Positions 7,538-13,539 of a stretch of DNA of 14,021 nucleotides are shown piece by piece. The stretch is from Bacteroidetes/Chlorobi group bacterium ChocPot_Mid (GTDB taxonomy: Bacteria; Bacteroidota; Ignavibacteria; Kapaibacteriales; UBA2268). How positions within the stretch are numbered: the first letter of the stretch is position 1; each line of letters opens with the position of its first letter. A program made the translations under genes and the position numbers. Below the pieces are notes generated by a model. The model ran no database searches. It saw only the letters and a program-made list of their open reading frames with translations, and was not told the origin of the DNA. The stretch is from contig RCNQ01000134.1 of assembly GCA_003731675.1 (NCBI GenBank), positions 1 through 14,021 on the forward strand, given 5' to 3'.

Positions 7538-8668
7538 ATGTTTTATTTTTTAGCAAAATGGTTGAAATCTCTTTATGATATACCAGGTATTGGCGTTTTT
7601 CAATATATTACTTTTAGAGCAGCAGCATCAGCAATTACAGCCTTGCTCATTAGTTTTTATTTTGGTCCAAAGATTATTGCATTTTTAAAACGAAAGCAAA
7701 TTGGTGAGCAGGCTAAAGAAGAATTGCAAACTATTGGTCAGCATAATACAAAAGCCGGAACACCTACAATGGGGGGATTGATTGTTTTACTTGCTCTGCT
7801 TTTACCTACATTACTCTGGGCAAATATGCTAAATATGTTTGTTATTTTGATATTTATAACAACTTTATGGATGGGTTTTGTCGGTTTCATTGATGATTAT
7901 CTTAAAGTTGTGAAAAAATTACCGAAGGGATTAATCGGAAGGTATAAAATTGTTGGACAAGTAACTATTGGTTTATTTATAGGTATTGTTATATACTTTT
8001 TCCCTGAAACATTTTCTTCTACTTTCAGCCAATTCAACACTTCGACAACTGTACCTTTTGCAAAAAATGTAAATCTTGATTTCGGAATATTTTATATACC
8101 AGTAGTCATTTTTATAATTACAGCAACTTCAAATGCTGTAAATCTTACAGATGGCTTAGACGGACTTTCAATAGGGACTGTTGGTATATCAGTTCTGGCT
8201 CTGGCAATTATTGCATATATCACAGGTAACGTGAAATTTGCAGAGTACCTTAATATTATATACATTGATGGTTCAGCAGAACTTGTAATATTCTGTACTG
8301 CATTAATCGGAGCATCACTTGGTTTCTTATGGTATAATTCTTATCCTGCACAGATTTTCATGGGAGATACAGGTTCATTGGCTTTAGGTGGTGCTATTGG
8401 TGCTCTGTGTATCTTAATAAAAAAGGAGTTCTTACTGCCTATAGTCGGTGGAGTATTTTTTGCTGAAACATTATCTGTAATAATACAGGTTTCATATTTC
8501 AAATACACAAAGAAGAAATACGGAGAAGGTAGGAGGATTTTCAAAATTGCACCGCTACATCATCATTTTGAAAAGTCAGGTTTACACGAATCTAAAATAG
8601 TAACAAGATTTTATATAATTGCAGTAATGCTAGCTATAATTGTAATGACAACATTCAAAGTCAGATAA
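7538..8668 (+). CDS. mraY: Phospho-N-acetylmuramoyl-pentapeptide-transferase MraY
   Basis: Polytopic inner-membrane enzyme that transfers phospho-MurNAc-pentapeptide from the MurF product to undecaprenyl phosphate, making lipid I. All family signatures are intact: TPTMGG (75-80), the catalytic aspartate pair in FIDDYLKVVKK (D119, D120), GLIGRYKI, NLTDGLDGL (D205, D208), FMGDTGS (D277) and the histidine cluster PLHHHFE (341-343). About ten hydrophobic segments are visible. Length is 376 residues, slightly over the usual 360. AAGGGA at the murF stop serves as its ribosome binding site. The murF-mraY order places consecutive pathway steps together. The rest of the usual dcw cluster (murD, ftsW, murG, murC) is not downstream; the next genes run the other way. 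Confidence 0.97.
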   Translation: MFYFLAKWLKSLYDIPGIGVFQYITFRAAASAITALLISFYFGPKIIAFLKRKQIGEQAKEELQTIGQHNTKAGTPTMGGLIVLLALLLPTLLWANMLNMFVILIFITTLWMGFVGFIDDYLKVVKKLPKGLIGRYKIVGQVTIGLFIGIVIYFFPETFSSTFSQFNTSTTVPFAKNVNLDFGIFYIPVVIFIITATSNAVNLTDGLDGLSIGTVGISVLALAIIAYITGNVKFAEYLNIIYIDGSAELVIFCTALIGASLGFLWYNSYPAQIFMGDTGSLALGGAIGALCILIKKEFLLPIVGGVFFAETLSVIIQVSYFKYTKKKYGEGRRIFKIAPLHHHFEKSGLHESKIVTRFYIIAVMLAIIVMTTFKVR

Positions 8669-8714
8669 TAAAATTATCTGTGATTTGTAATTAAAGAAAC
8701 AACCTAAATAATAA

Positions 8715-8755
8715 TGTTCTGTCAGCTTAGCAAAACTGACAGAACAATATTTTTA
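8715..8755. terminator. Probable bidirectional intrinsic terminator
   Basis: TGTTCTGTCAG (8715-8725), a 10-base loop, then its exact complement CTGACAGAACA (8736-8746), followed by ATATTTTTA on the plus strand. It sits between the converging mraY (stop at 8668) and the chaperone-like gene (stop at 8762). On the minus strand the downstream sequence is ATTATTATTT, a weaker T-tract, so termination is better supported for mraY. Confidence 0.8.
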
Positions 8756-8761
8756 TAAATC

Positions 8762-9208
8762 TCAACCGAAATCTTTTGCTCTTTTGCCACCAGCCATTGC
8801 GACAATAATATCGTCGTAATAATCAGCCATTTGTGCAACAGAAGTCAATGTAGTCATTAACTCATTTTCATCGAGGTTAGAACCTGTAATTGAATGAGAA
8901 AATATGATGGTGCCATCGAAAAGCAATCCAAAAGCACCGAATTGAATTTGAGCATTTTTCCTAAGAAGAAAGTGCATAAGTTCATTATTAATATCAGCTT
9001 TTCTAACTACGTTAGCACTACAAATAATGATTGTTTCGTTTTGTATCAGATAATGCACTGATATCATTACTTGAGTAGAACCTTGCAGTATTGTAAATTT
9101 CCCGTTTTCAAATCTGATGTAATTAGGAAAATTAGATTTTAAAATTTTATCAACCTTATTACAAGCATCGTTGTAAGATTGTTCCGGACTTGTGTTGTTT
9201 TCGTTCAT
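8762..9208 (-). CDS. YbjN / CesT-type (TY-Chap-like) peptide-binding chaperone-like protein
   Basis: 148 residues, no signal peptide or membrane segment. The layout is an N-terminal helix (DACNKVDKILKS), antiparallel strands (KFTILQGSTQVMISVHYL, TIIICSANVV), a helix (NNELMHFLLRKNAQIQFGAFGLLFDG), strand, and C-terminal helix (ENELMTTLTSVAQMADYYDDIIVAMAGG). That order, and the LLRKNAQIQFGAFGL...I segment, fit the YbjN/type III secretion chaperone fold. Its molecular role is unknown. It is 34 bases downstream of pspA on the same strand with its own GGAG site at 9218-9215, so it is probably co-transcribed with pspA, suggesting a helper role in membrane stress. The family call is from memory of the pattern, not a search. 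Confidence 0.65.
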   Translation of the reverse strand: MNENNTSPEQSYNDACNKVDKILKSNFPNYIRFENGKFTILQGSTQVMISVHYLIQNETIIICSANVVRKADINNELMHFLLRKNAQIQFGAFGLLFDGTIIFSHSITGSNLDENELMTTLTSVAQMADYYDDIIVAMAGGKRAKDFG

Positions 9209-9224
9209 TCATAACTCCAAAAAT

Positions 9225-9239
9225 TTATTATTATTATTA
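9225..9239. repeat. (TTA)5 trinucleotide tract
   Basis: Five exact TTA units lie in the 34-base spacer between the pspA stop and the chaperone-like gene, seven or so bases before the GGAG ribosome binding site in minus-strand reading. It is short enough to be chance in AT-rich DNA. Confidence 0.5.
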
Positions 9240-9242
9240 TTT

Positions 9243-9914
9243 TTAACTTGGTAATAATCCCATCTTTTGTTTTAAAGCTAATAACTCGTTATCAACTGAG
9301 GAATCTCGTTCGAGAAGTTTGAACTCTTCTTCAAGACGTTTCCCTGTATCGGCAAGTTCACCAAAAGCAGAAGCTTCAGCTTCAATTTGTTCGACCTTTC
9401 TTTCGAATTTATCAAATTTACTAAAAGCATCAGAACCTACACCAGCCATAGCCTGAGATACCTGTTTTTCTGCTTTTGCCGCTTGAGACCTTGCAATCAA
9501 AGTATTTTGTCTTGTCCGAGCTTCGTCTAATTTTGATTTTAGTGTAGCTAATCTGTTCCTTAATTTTTCAGATGTTTCCTTTGCTTGAAGAAATACCGGT
9601 TCTAAATCGGTAAAATTTCGGGTTTCAATGGATTTTTTCTCCAAAGCGGCTTTCGCCAAGTCTTCCCTACCACTGTTTAATGCTTTTACTGCTTTTTGTT
9701 CCCAATCGAGAGCATCTTTTTTGGCTTTTTCTATTTTCCGCTCTAAAGTTTTCTCGTTTGCAATAGCACGTGCAACTGCCAATGCAGTTTGGTTTATAGA
9801 TTCTTCCATTTCGATAACCATTTGCTTAAGCATTTTCTCAGGGTCTTCTGCTTTGTCAAGCAGTTCGTTGATATTTGCTTTAACAACATCAGCTATCCTG
9901 TTAAATATTCCCAT
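9243..9914 (-). CDS. pspA: PspA/IM30 family phage shock protein A
   Basis: Peripheral membrane, ESCRT-III-like protein that oligomerises on damaged inner membranes and helps hold the proton gradient. It opens with the amphipathic helix MGIFNRIADVVKANINELLDKAEDPEKM, the family's hallmark (the DPEKM after a short linker). It continues as a long coiled coil to about residue 190 (KTLERKIEKAKKDALDWEQKA; RNRLATLKSKLDEARTRQN). It ends with a short GLLPS tail. At 223 residues it has the usual length. The start is ATG 9914, with GAGG at 9923-9920 as its binding site. No pspF, pspB or pspC is nearby; the only companion is the YbjN-like gene downstream. The promoter region is shared with the divergent ybaB and contains paired palindromes. 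Confidence 0.95.
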   Translation of the reverse strand: MGIFNRIADVVKANINELLDKAEDPEKMLKQMVIEMEESINQTALAVARAIANEKTLERKIEKAKKDALDWEQKAVKALNSGREDLAKAALEKKSIETRNFTDLEPVFLQAKETSEKLRNRLATLKSKLDEARTRQNTLIARSQAAKAEKQVSQAMAGVGSDAFSKFDKFERKVEQIEAEASAFGELADTGKRLEEEFKLLERDSSVDNELLALKQKMGLLPS

Positions 9915-9971
9915 AATAACCTCGTATGTTTTAGATAAATATTCAATATTAAAATATCAAAATACTAATGA

Positions 9972-10010
9972 ATTTTGAAAAATCAAAATAATCTTTTGAA
10001 AAATCAAAAT
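9972..10010. repeat. Two palindromic direct repeats, 21-bp period, between pspA and ybaB
   Basis: TTTTGAAAAATCAAAAT occurs at 9973-9989 and again at 9994-10010, exactly 21 bp apart (about two helical turns). Each copy is also an inverted repeat: ATTTTGA-AAAA-TCAAAAT in the first, one arm base fewer in the second. A lone half-site TCAAAAT lies at 9957-9963. The second copy overlaps candidate promoter elements on both strands. This arrangement is typical of a regulator's paired binding sites, but the AT bias weakens the case. Confidence 0.55.
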
Positions 10011-10027
10011 TATTTTTTATAATTTCG
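9994..10027 (+). promoter_or_regulatory. Candidate promoter for ybaB-recR-lipoprotein
   Basis: TTTTG at 9994-9998 and TAATTTCG at 10020-10027 (one mismatch to TAnnTTTG) are 21 bases apart, as in Bacteroidota promoters. The same stretch also reads as TTGAAA, 16 bases, TATAAT. Its -33/-35 part lies inside the second palindromic repeat, so a bound regulator would block it. Confidence 0.4.
10005..10012 (-). promoter_or_regulatory. Candidate -7 promoter element for pspA
   Basis: On the minus strand this reads TAATTTTG, identical to the element before the DUF3127 gene and fitting TAnnTTTG. It would give a leader of about 85 bases to the pspA ATG. No TTTG is present at the -33 position, which lowers confidence. 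It overlaps the second palindromic repeat. Confidence 0.3.
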
Positions 10028-10070
10028 TTATTATTTTAAATATTTTTTTAATTAAAAAGCTAAAAACGAT

Positions 10071-10397
10071 ATGAAATTTAATATGCAATCCATTCTTGAG
10101 CAAGCTCAGAAAATGCAGGAAGAAATGGAAAAAGTTAAGGAGGATGTGAATCAGAAAATCGTCACTGCTGAATCAGGTGGTGGTATGGTTGTTGTTACAA
10201 TGTCTGGAAACAATGAAGTTAAGCAAATAAAAATCAGCAAGGAAGTCGTTAATCCTGATGACGTGGAAATGCTCGAAGATTTGATTGTTGCTGCAGTCAA
10301 TAAGGCAAATAAAGCGGCAAGCGATATGGTCCAACAGGAGATGGGTCGAATTGGAGGAATGTTACCTAATATACCGGGCTTAAATTTAAAACTTTGA
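10071..10397 (+). CDS. ybaB: YbaB/EbfC family nucleoid-associated protein
   Basis: Small DNA-binding dimer that coats the nucleoid and is commonly encoded with recR. The family pattern is complete: N-terminal helix QSILEQAQKMQEEMEKVKED, then IVTAESGGGMVVVTMSGNNEVKQIKIS, then DDVEMLEDLIVAAVNKANKAA and the GRIGGMLPNIPGL tail. At 108 residues it is of normal length. No Shine-Dalgarno sequence precedes ATG 10071, and a second ATG at codon 5 (10083) is possible. recR begins 6 bases after its stop, so they are translated from one transcript. dnaX, the other frequent neighbour, is not adjacent here. Confidence 0.94.
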   Translation: MKFNMQSILEQAQKMQEEMEKVKEDVNQKIVTAESGGGMVVVTMSGNNEVKQIKISKEVVNPDDVEMLEDLIVAAVNKANKAASDMVQQEMGRIGGMLPNIPGLNLKL

Positions 10398-10403
10398 TAA
10401 TTT

Positions 10404-11000
10404 ATGATATATACTTCTAAATCTATAGAAAAAATCGTTGAGATGTTCTCATCTCTGCCTACAATTGGCAAAAAAACAGCTTTCAGATTGGCTTTTTTCT
10501 TACTTAAACAAGATGAGAAATTTATATCACAATTTTCTGAAGCTGTAATTGAGCTTAAGAAAAATGTGAGATTTTGTTCTGTCTGTTTTAATTATACAGA
10601 GTCAGACCCTTGCCCGATATGTTCATCGAATAAAAGAGATAATTCTGTTATTTGTGTTGTTGAAGAACCAAATGATGTACTTGCTATTGAGAAAACGAAT
10701 GAGTTTCACGGGTTCTATCATGTGCTTCACGGTAGCTTAAATCCCTTAGATGGTATAACTGCCGATGATTTAAAAATCAGGGAGCTCATTTCAAGACTTA
10801 ACAATGGTGTTAATGAAGTAATATTAGCTTTGAATCCAACAGTTGAAGGAGAAGTTACTACACAATACCTTTCAAATATTATTAAACCACTTGGAAAGAA
10901 AATAACAAGAATTGCCCGAGGGATACCAATCGGTTCTGACCTTGAATACGCTGATGAAGCAACATTATCGAGAGCATTACAGGGTAGGGTTGAAATTTAG
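10404..11000 (+). CDS. recR: Recombination mediator protein RecR
   Basis: Works with RecO (and RecF) to load RecA at SSB-covered gaps during recombinational repair. Visible modules: an N-terminal helix-hairpin-helix (LPTIGKKTAFRLAFFLL), a zinc finger with four cysteines (CSVCFNYTESDPCPIC), a Toprim domain (VICVVEEPNDVLAIEKT, LHGSLNPLDG, ILALNPTVEGEVT) and the C-terminal RGIPIGSDLEYADEATLSRAL motif. At 198 residues it is of normal length. It is preceded by ybaB and followed one base after its TAG by a lipoprotein gene. Confidence 0.97.
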   Translation: MIYTSKSIEKIVEMFSSLPTIGKKTAFRLAFFLLKQDEKFISQFSEAVIELKKNVRFCSVCFNYTESDPCPICSSNKRDNSVICVVEEPNDVLAIEKTNEFHGFYHVLHGSLNPLDGITADDLKIRELISRLNNGVNEVILALNPTVEGEVTTQYLSNIIKPLGKKITRIARGIPIGSDLEYADEATLSRALQGRVEI

Positions 11001-11001
11001 T

Positions 11002-11601
11002 ATGAAAATCACTTGTAAAATATTAATTCTACTATCCATAACCTTAATAGGTTGTGATTTTTTTTCGACAAGAACACCAGAACCACCAGACACAGGGCGC
11101 TCAGGATTTTTGCCACCAACAACAGCATCAATAGTATTGACGAATTTTATTAATGCAATAAAAGATAAAAATTCCGAGAATTTCATTGCCTGTTTATCTG
11201 ATACATTAACATATAATTTGAATTTCAGTTTTGTTCCATCTTCAGAAGCATTGGTGAAATTTCCGGGCAAATTCAATATATGGAATAAAAATTCTGAGTT
11301 ACGTTGTTTTAATTCTATTTTGGCATCCATTAAAGATAATAATTCACCGAATTTAGTTTTTAGTAAAAGCTTAAATGAATTTGAGATATTGACAAGTGAT
11401 TCAGCTGTATTTTATTCAAATTATTTACTTCATATCCCTCACAGCAAAGAAAATATTCCAACAGAATTCGAGGGAACTATTCAACTAACCTTGAATTTGT
11501 ACAATCAAAGGTGGAGTATATCCAAATGGATAGATATTTCATCAATGGAAGATTCACTTAAATTTTCATGGAGTATTTTGAAAGCAAGTTTTTCGGATTA
11601 A
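11002..11601 (+). CDS. Small predicted lipoprotein, function unknown
   Basis: 199 residues. A short signal peptide (MKITCKILILLSI) ends in the lipobox LIGC, so Cys19 would be lipidated. After a Pro-rich stretch (TPEPPDTGRSGFLPPTT) comes a compact domain of mixed helices and strands (SIVLTNFINAIKDKNSENFIACLSD; FEGTIQLTLNLYNQRWSISKWID). It recalls an NTF2/SnoaL-like cone fold, but I cannot confirm that. I associate the TPEPPDTGR start with envelope lipoproteins of the Ignavibacteria/Kapabacteria type. Start: ATG 11002 lies one base after the recR stop; the frame also extends 30 codons upstream inside recR, which would bury the signal peptide and is rejected. Asp at +2 would mean inner-membrane retention under the E. 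coli rule, which may not hold here. Confidence 0.8.
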   Translation: MKITCKILILLSITLIGCDFFSTRTPEPPDTGRSGFLPPTTASIVLTNFINAIKDKNSENFIACLSDTLTYNLNFSFVPSSEALVKFPGKFNIWNKNSELRCFNSILASIKDNNSPNLVFSKSLNEFEILTSDSAVFYSNYLLHIPHSKENIPTEFEGTIQLTLNLYNQRWSISKWIDISSMEDSLKFSWSILKASFSD

Positions 11602-11619
11602 TTATTTAAAATTAGCTAT

Positions 11620-11647
11620 TTTACTTTAAAAACAAGTAAATTTTTTT
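11620..11647 (+). terminator. Probable intrinsic terminator after the lipoprotein gene
   Basis: TTTACTT (11620-11626), a 7-base loop and AAGTAAA (11634-11640), followed immediately by seven T (11641-11647). The stem is AT-rich and thus weak. The position, 19 bases after the end of ybaB-recR-lipoprotein and before rpiB, fits a terminator. Confidence 0.6.
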
Positions 11648-11704
11648 ATTATGTCAAATTTCTTATTTTGCAGTAATTACTTTTATTAATTTTTTGATAA
11701 TCTT

Positions 11705-12145
11705 ATGAAAATAGCAGTTGCAAGTGACCACGCTGGTTATGAATTGAAGGTAAAATTATCTGACTGGTTGAAAGATAATAACTATGTAGTCAATGATTTT
11801 GGTACATATTCCATTGATAGTTGTGATTATCCCGAGTATGCATTTAAAGCAGCTTTGTCTGTTGCGAAAAAGGAATGCAATTATGGAATTATTGTATGTG
11901 GTTCCGGGATTGGAATGAGTATTGTATGCAACAAGGTCAAGGGAATAAGAGCGGCAAATTGTTGTTCTGAGGAGATGGCTGTTTTATCTCGCAAACACAA
12001 TAATGCTAATGTACTGAATCTGGGAGCAAGATTAATGGATTTGGATTCTGCTATTAATATAACAAAGAAATTCCTCAACACAGAATTTGATGGTGGCAGG
12101 CACTCCATACGTGTTCAAAAAATACATGATTTAACAGGTTTGTAG
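11705..12145 (+). CDS. rpiB: Ribose 5-phosphate isomerase B
   Basis: Interconverts ribose 5-phosphate and ribulose 5-phosphate in the pentose phosphate pathway. The RpiB/LacAB signatures are all present: SDHAGYELK (residues 7-15), DFGTYS, CDYPEYA, IIVCGSGIGMSI with the catalytic cysteine, VKGIRAANC, SRKHNNANVLNLGAR and the C-terminal F-GGRH-RV-KI pattern. Length is 146 residues, as expected. No clear Shine-Dalgarno site precedes ATG 11705. It stands apart from its neighbours (about 100 bases before, 80 after) and is probably its own transcription unit, though readthrough to the permease is possible because I see no terminator after it. Confidence 0.96.
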   Translation: MKIAVASDHAGYELKVKLSDWLKDNNYVVNDFGTYSIDSCDYPEYAFKAALSVAKKECNYGIIVCGSGIGMSIVCNKVKGIRAANCCSEEMAVLSRKHNNANVLNLGARLMDLDSAINITKKFLNTEFDGGRHSIRVQKIHDLTGL

Positions 12146-12194
12146 TAAATTTATCAAAATAATTATCTTGTTTATACTTCTTTGTTTTAGCTTT

Positions 12195-12214
12195 AACTAA
12201 ATCATATATTAGTT
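12195..12214. promoter_or_regulatory. 6-bp inverted repeat before the metal permease gene
   Basis: AACTAA, 8 bases, TTAGTT lies 11 bases upstream of ATG 12226 and just before TATAAT at 12218-12223. It could be an operator for a metal-sensing repressor. No regulator gene is adjacent, and a 6-bp AT-rich repeat may be chance. Confidence 0.3.
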
Positions 12215-12225
12215 GGTATAATTTT

Positions 12226-13539
12226 ATGTTTATAATAGGAATATTGAAGGAAACCCTGCTATTGTTCATCGAGATGGCACCTTATATGATGTTAGGTTTG
12301 ATTTTTGTAGGGTTATTAAACTTATTTTTTAATAAGGATTTGATTATTAAGCATATAGGTAAAAACAATTTCATGTCTGTTTTTAAAGCGGCATTATTTG
12401 GTATTCCTTTGCCTTTGTGTTCTTGCGGGGTTGTGCCTTCTGCAGTATATATGTCTAAAAATGGGGCATCAAAGGGTTCGGTTGTTTCTTTTTTAATTGC
12501 TACTCCTCAAACTGGAATTGACAGTATAATAGCCACTTATGGGATGTTGGGCTGGATTTTTGCAATTTTTAGACCATTTGCGGCTTTAATAATGGGTATT
12601 GTTGGAGGAACAGTTGTCAGATTCCTAAAGCTTGAAAAATCCAATTCAAAATATGTTGGTGATGCAAGTAATTTAAATGATAAAATCAACAGTAGCAATG
12701 CTTTTGCATTGGCAAAGAATGATGAATGTAATGATAATTGTTCAACAATTATTAAAACTAAGAGCAGTAAATCAAAGCAATTCTTCCAATATTCATTTGT
12801 AGAATTTTTAGATGATATTTCATTTCAGTTCATAATCGGGTTGTTTATATCAGGTTTAATTGCTTTTATGATACCAGATAATTTTTTTCAGGAAAGCACC
12901 ATCAATAACGGTATAGCAGGTATGTTGTTGATGATACTTGTCGGTGTGCCGATGTATGTTTGTGCTACTGCTTCTATACCGATTGCAGTAACTTTAATGA
13001 TGAAAGGTTTCTCTCCCGGAGTTGCATTCGTTTTTTTAGCTGTTGGACCTGCAACAAATGCGGCGTCATTTACTATTATTATGAACACACTTGGTAAAAA
13101 AATTGCGATTGTGTACGTTTTAATGATAAGTATTACTGCGATATTATTTGGATTATTGCTGGATTTAATAATCAATACTTTTAATATCAATATTCATACT
13201 ATGATGAGTCATTCTCATAATCACGAAGGAATGATACCAATTGAATTACAATGGTTAACAAGCATAATATTTTTTATTTTGCTGTTAGCTTCTTTATACA
13301 GAAAATTCATAAAAAGTAAGATAATAAAAAAGGAGGAAACCGTGGATTCCAAAACAATTAAAATCGAAGGTATGACTTGCAATCACTGCGTGATGAATGT
13401 AAAAAAAGCAATATCATCAGTCGAAGGTGTATCCGATGTAGAGGTTAATTTGTCGCAAGGTGAAGCTTATGTTAAAGGAGATTTCGATTTATCAAAGGTA
13501 AATACTGCAATTACCGATGTTGGATATAAGGTAGTTTAG
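12226..13539 (+). CDS. Metal efflux permease (ArsP/SO_0444 type) with C-terminal HMA domain
   Basis: 437 residues. Two permease halves carry the family's motifs: GIPLPLCSCGVVPSAV with C65 and C67 in the membrane, FLIATPQTG (89-97), and in the second half GVPMYVCATASIPIAV with C246 and LAVGPATNAAS. About eight to nine membrane helices end near residue 358. A soluble loop (135-187) has C168 and C172. A His-rich loop HSHNHE occurs at 329-334. After a KIIKKEE linker a complete heavy-metal-associated domain (373-437) carries GMTCNHC (C385, C388). SO_0444-type proteins are described as Cu/Zn efflux transporters; the exact metal is inference, and arsenic is an alternative because ArsP shares the fold. 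Start at ATG 12226 lacks a Shine-Dalgarno; the next Met is codon 17. The stop overlaps the convergent amidohydrolase gene. Confidence 0.88.
   Translation: MFIIGILKETLLLFIEMAPYMMLGLIFVGLLNLFFNKDLIIKHIGKNNFMSVFKAALFGIPLPLCSCGVVPSAVYMSKNGASKGSVVSFLIATPQTGIDSIIATYGMLGWIFAIFRPFAALIMGIVGGTVVRFLKLEKSNSKYVGDASNLNDKINSSNAFALAKNDECNDNCSTIIKTKSSKSKQFFQYSFVEFLDDISFQFIIGLFISGLIAFMIPDNFFQESTINNGIAGMLLMILVGVPMYVCATASIPIAVTLMMKGFSPGVAFVFLAVGPATNAASFTIIMNTLGKKIAIVYVLMISITAILFGLLLDLIINTFNINIHTMMSHSHNHEGMIPIELQWLTSIIFFILLLASLYRKFIKSKIIKKEETVDSKTIKIEGMTCNHCVMNVKKAISSVEGVSDVEVNLSQGEAYVKGDFDLSKVNTAITDVGYKVV
13331..13344 (+). promoter_or_regulatory. Internal Shine-Dalgarno plus in-frame GTG at the HMA boundary
   Basis: AGGAGG (13331-13336, inside AAAAAAGGAGGAAACC) lies 5 bases before GTG at 13342, which is codon 373 of the permease, in frame. 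It resembles the surface protein's AAAGGAGGAACC and is stronger than the site at the permease's own start. Starting here would give a free 65-residue HMA protein. It also simply encodes the KKEET linker, so chance is a live alternative. Confidence 0.5.
13342..13539 (+). CDS. Possible alternative product: free HMA-domain metallochaperone (CopZ-like)
   Basis: In-frame product from the internal GTG, 65 residues: VDSKTIKIEGMTCNHC at the start, then VKKAISSVEGVSDVEVNLSQ and ending AITDVGYKVV. It is a whole ferredoxin-like HMA domain with the metal-binding CxxC, the size of stand-alone CopZ/Atx1 proteins (about 65-70 residues). It overlaps the permease in the same frame, so it would be a second product rather than a separate gene. 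Known precedent: E. coli copA yields a short HMA chaperone by ribosomal frameshifting. Whether it is made here is untested. Confidence 0.35.
   Translation: MDSKTIKIEGMTCNHCVMNVKKAISSVEGVSDVEVNLSQGEAYVKGDFDLSKVNTAITDVGYKVV

Noticed and set aside
10912..11001. 30-codon N-terminal extension of the lipoprotein
   Set aside because: It lies inside recR and would put a charged stretch before the signal peptide and lipobox.
12075..12269. 64-codon minus-strand frame between rpiB and the permease, considered as a small protein
   Set aside because: It overlaps the end of rpiB and the start of the permease in antisense; no binding site or motif supports it.
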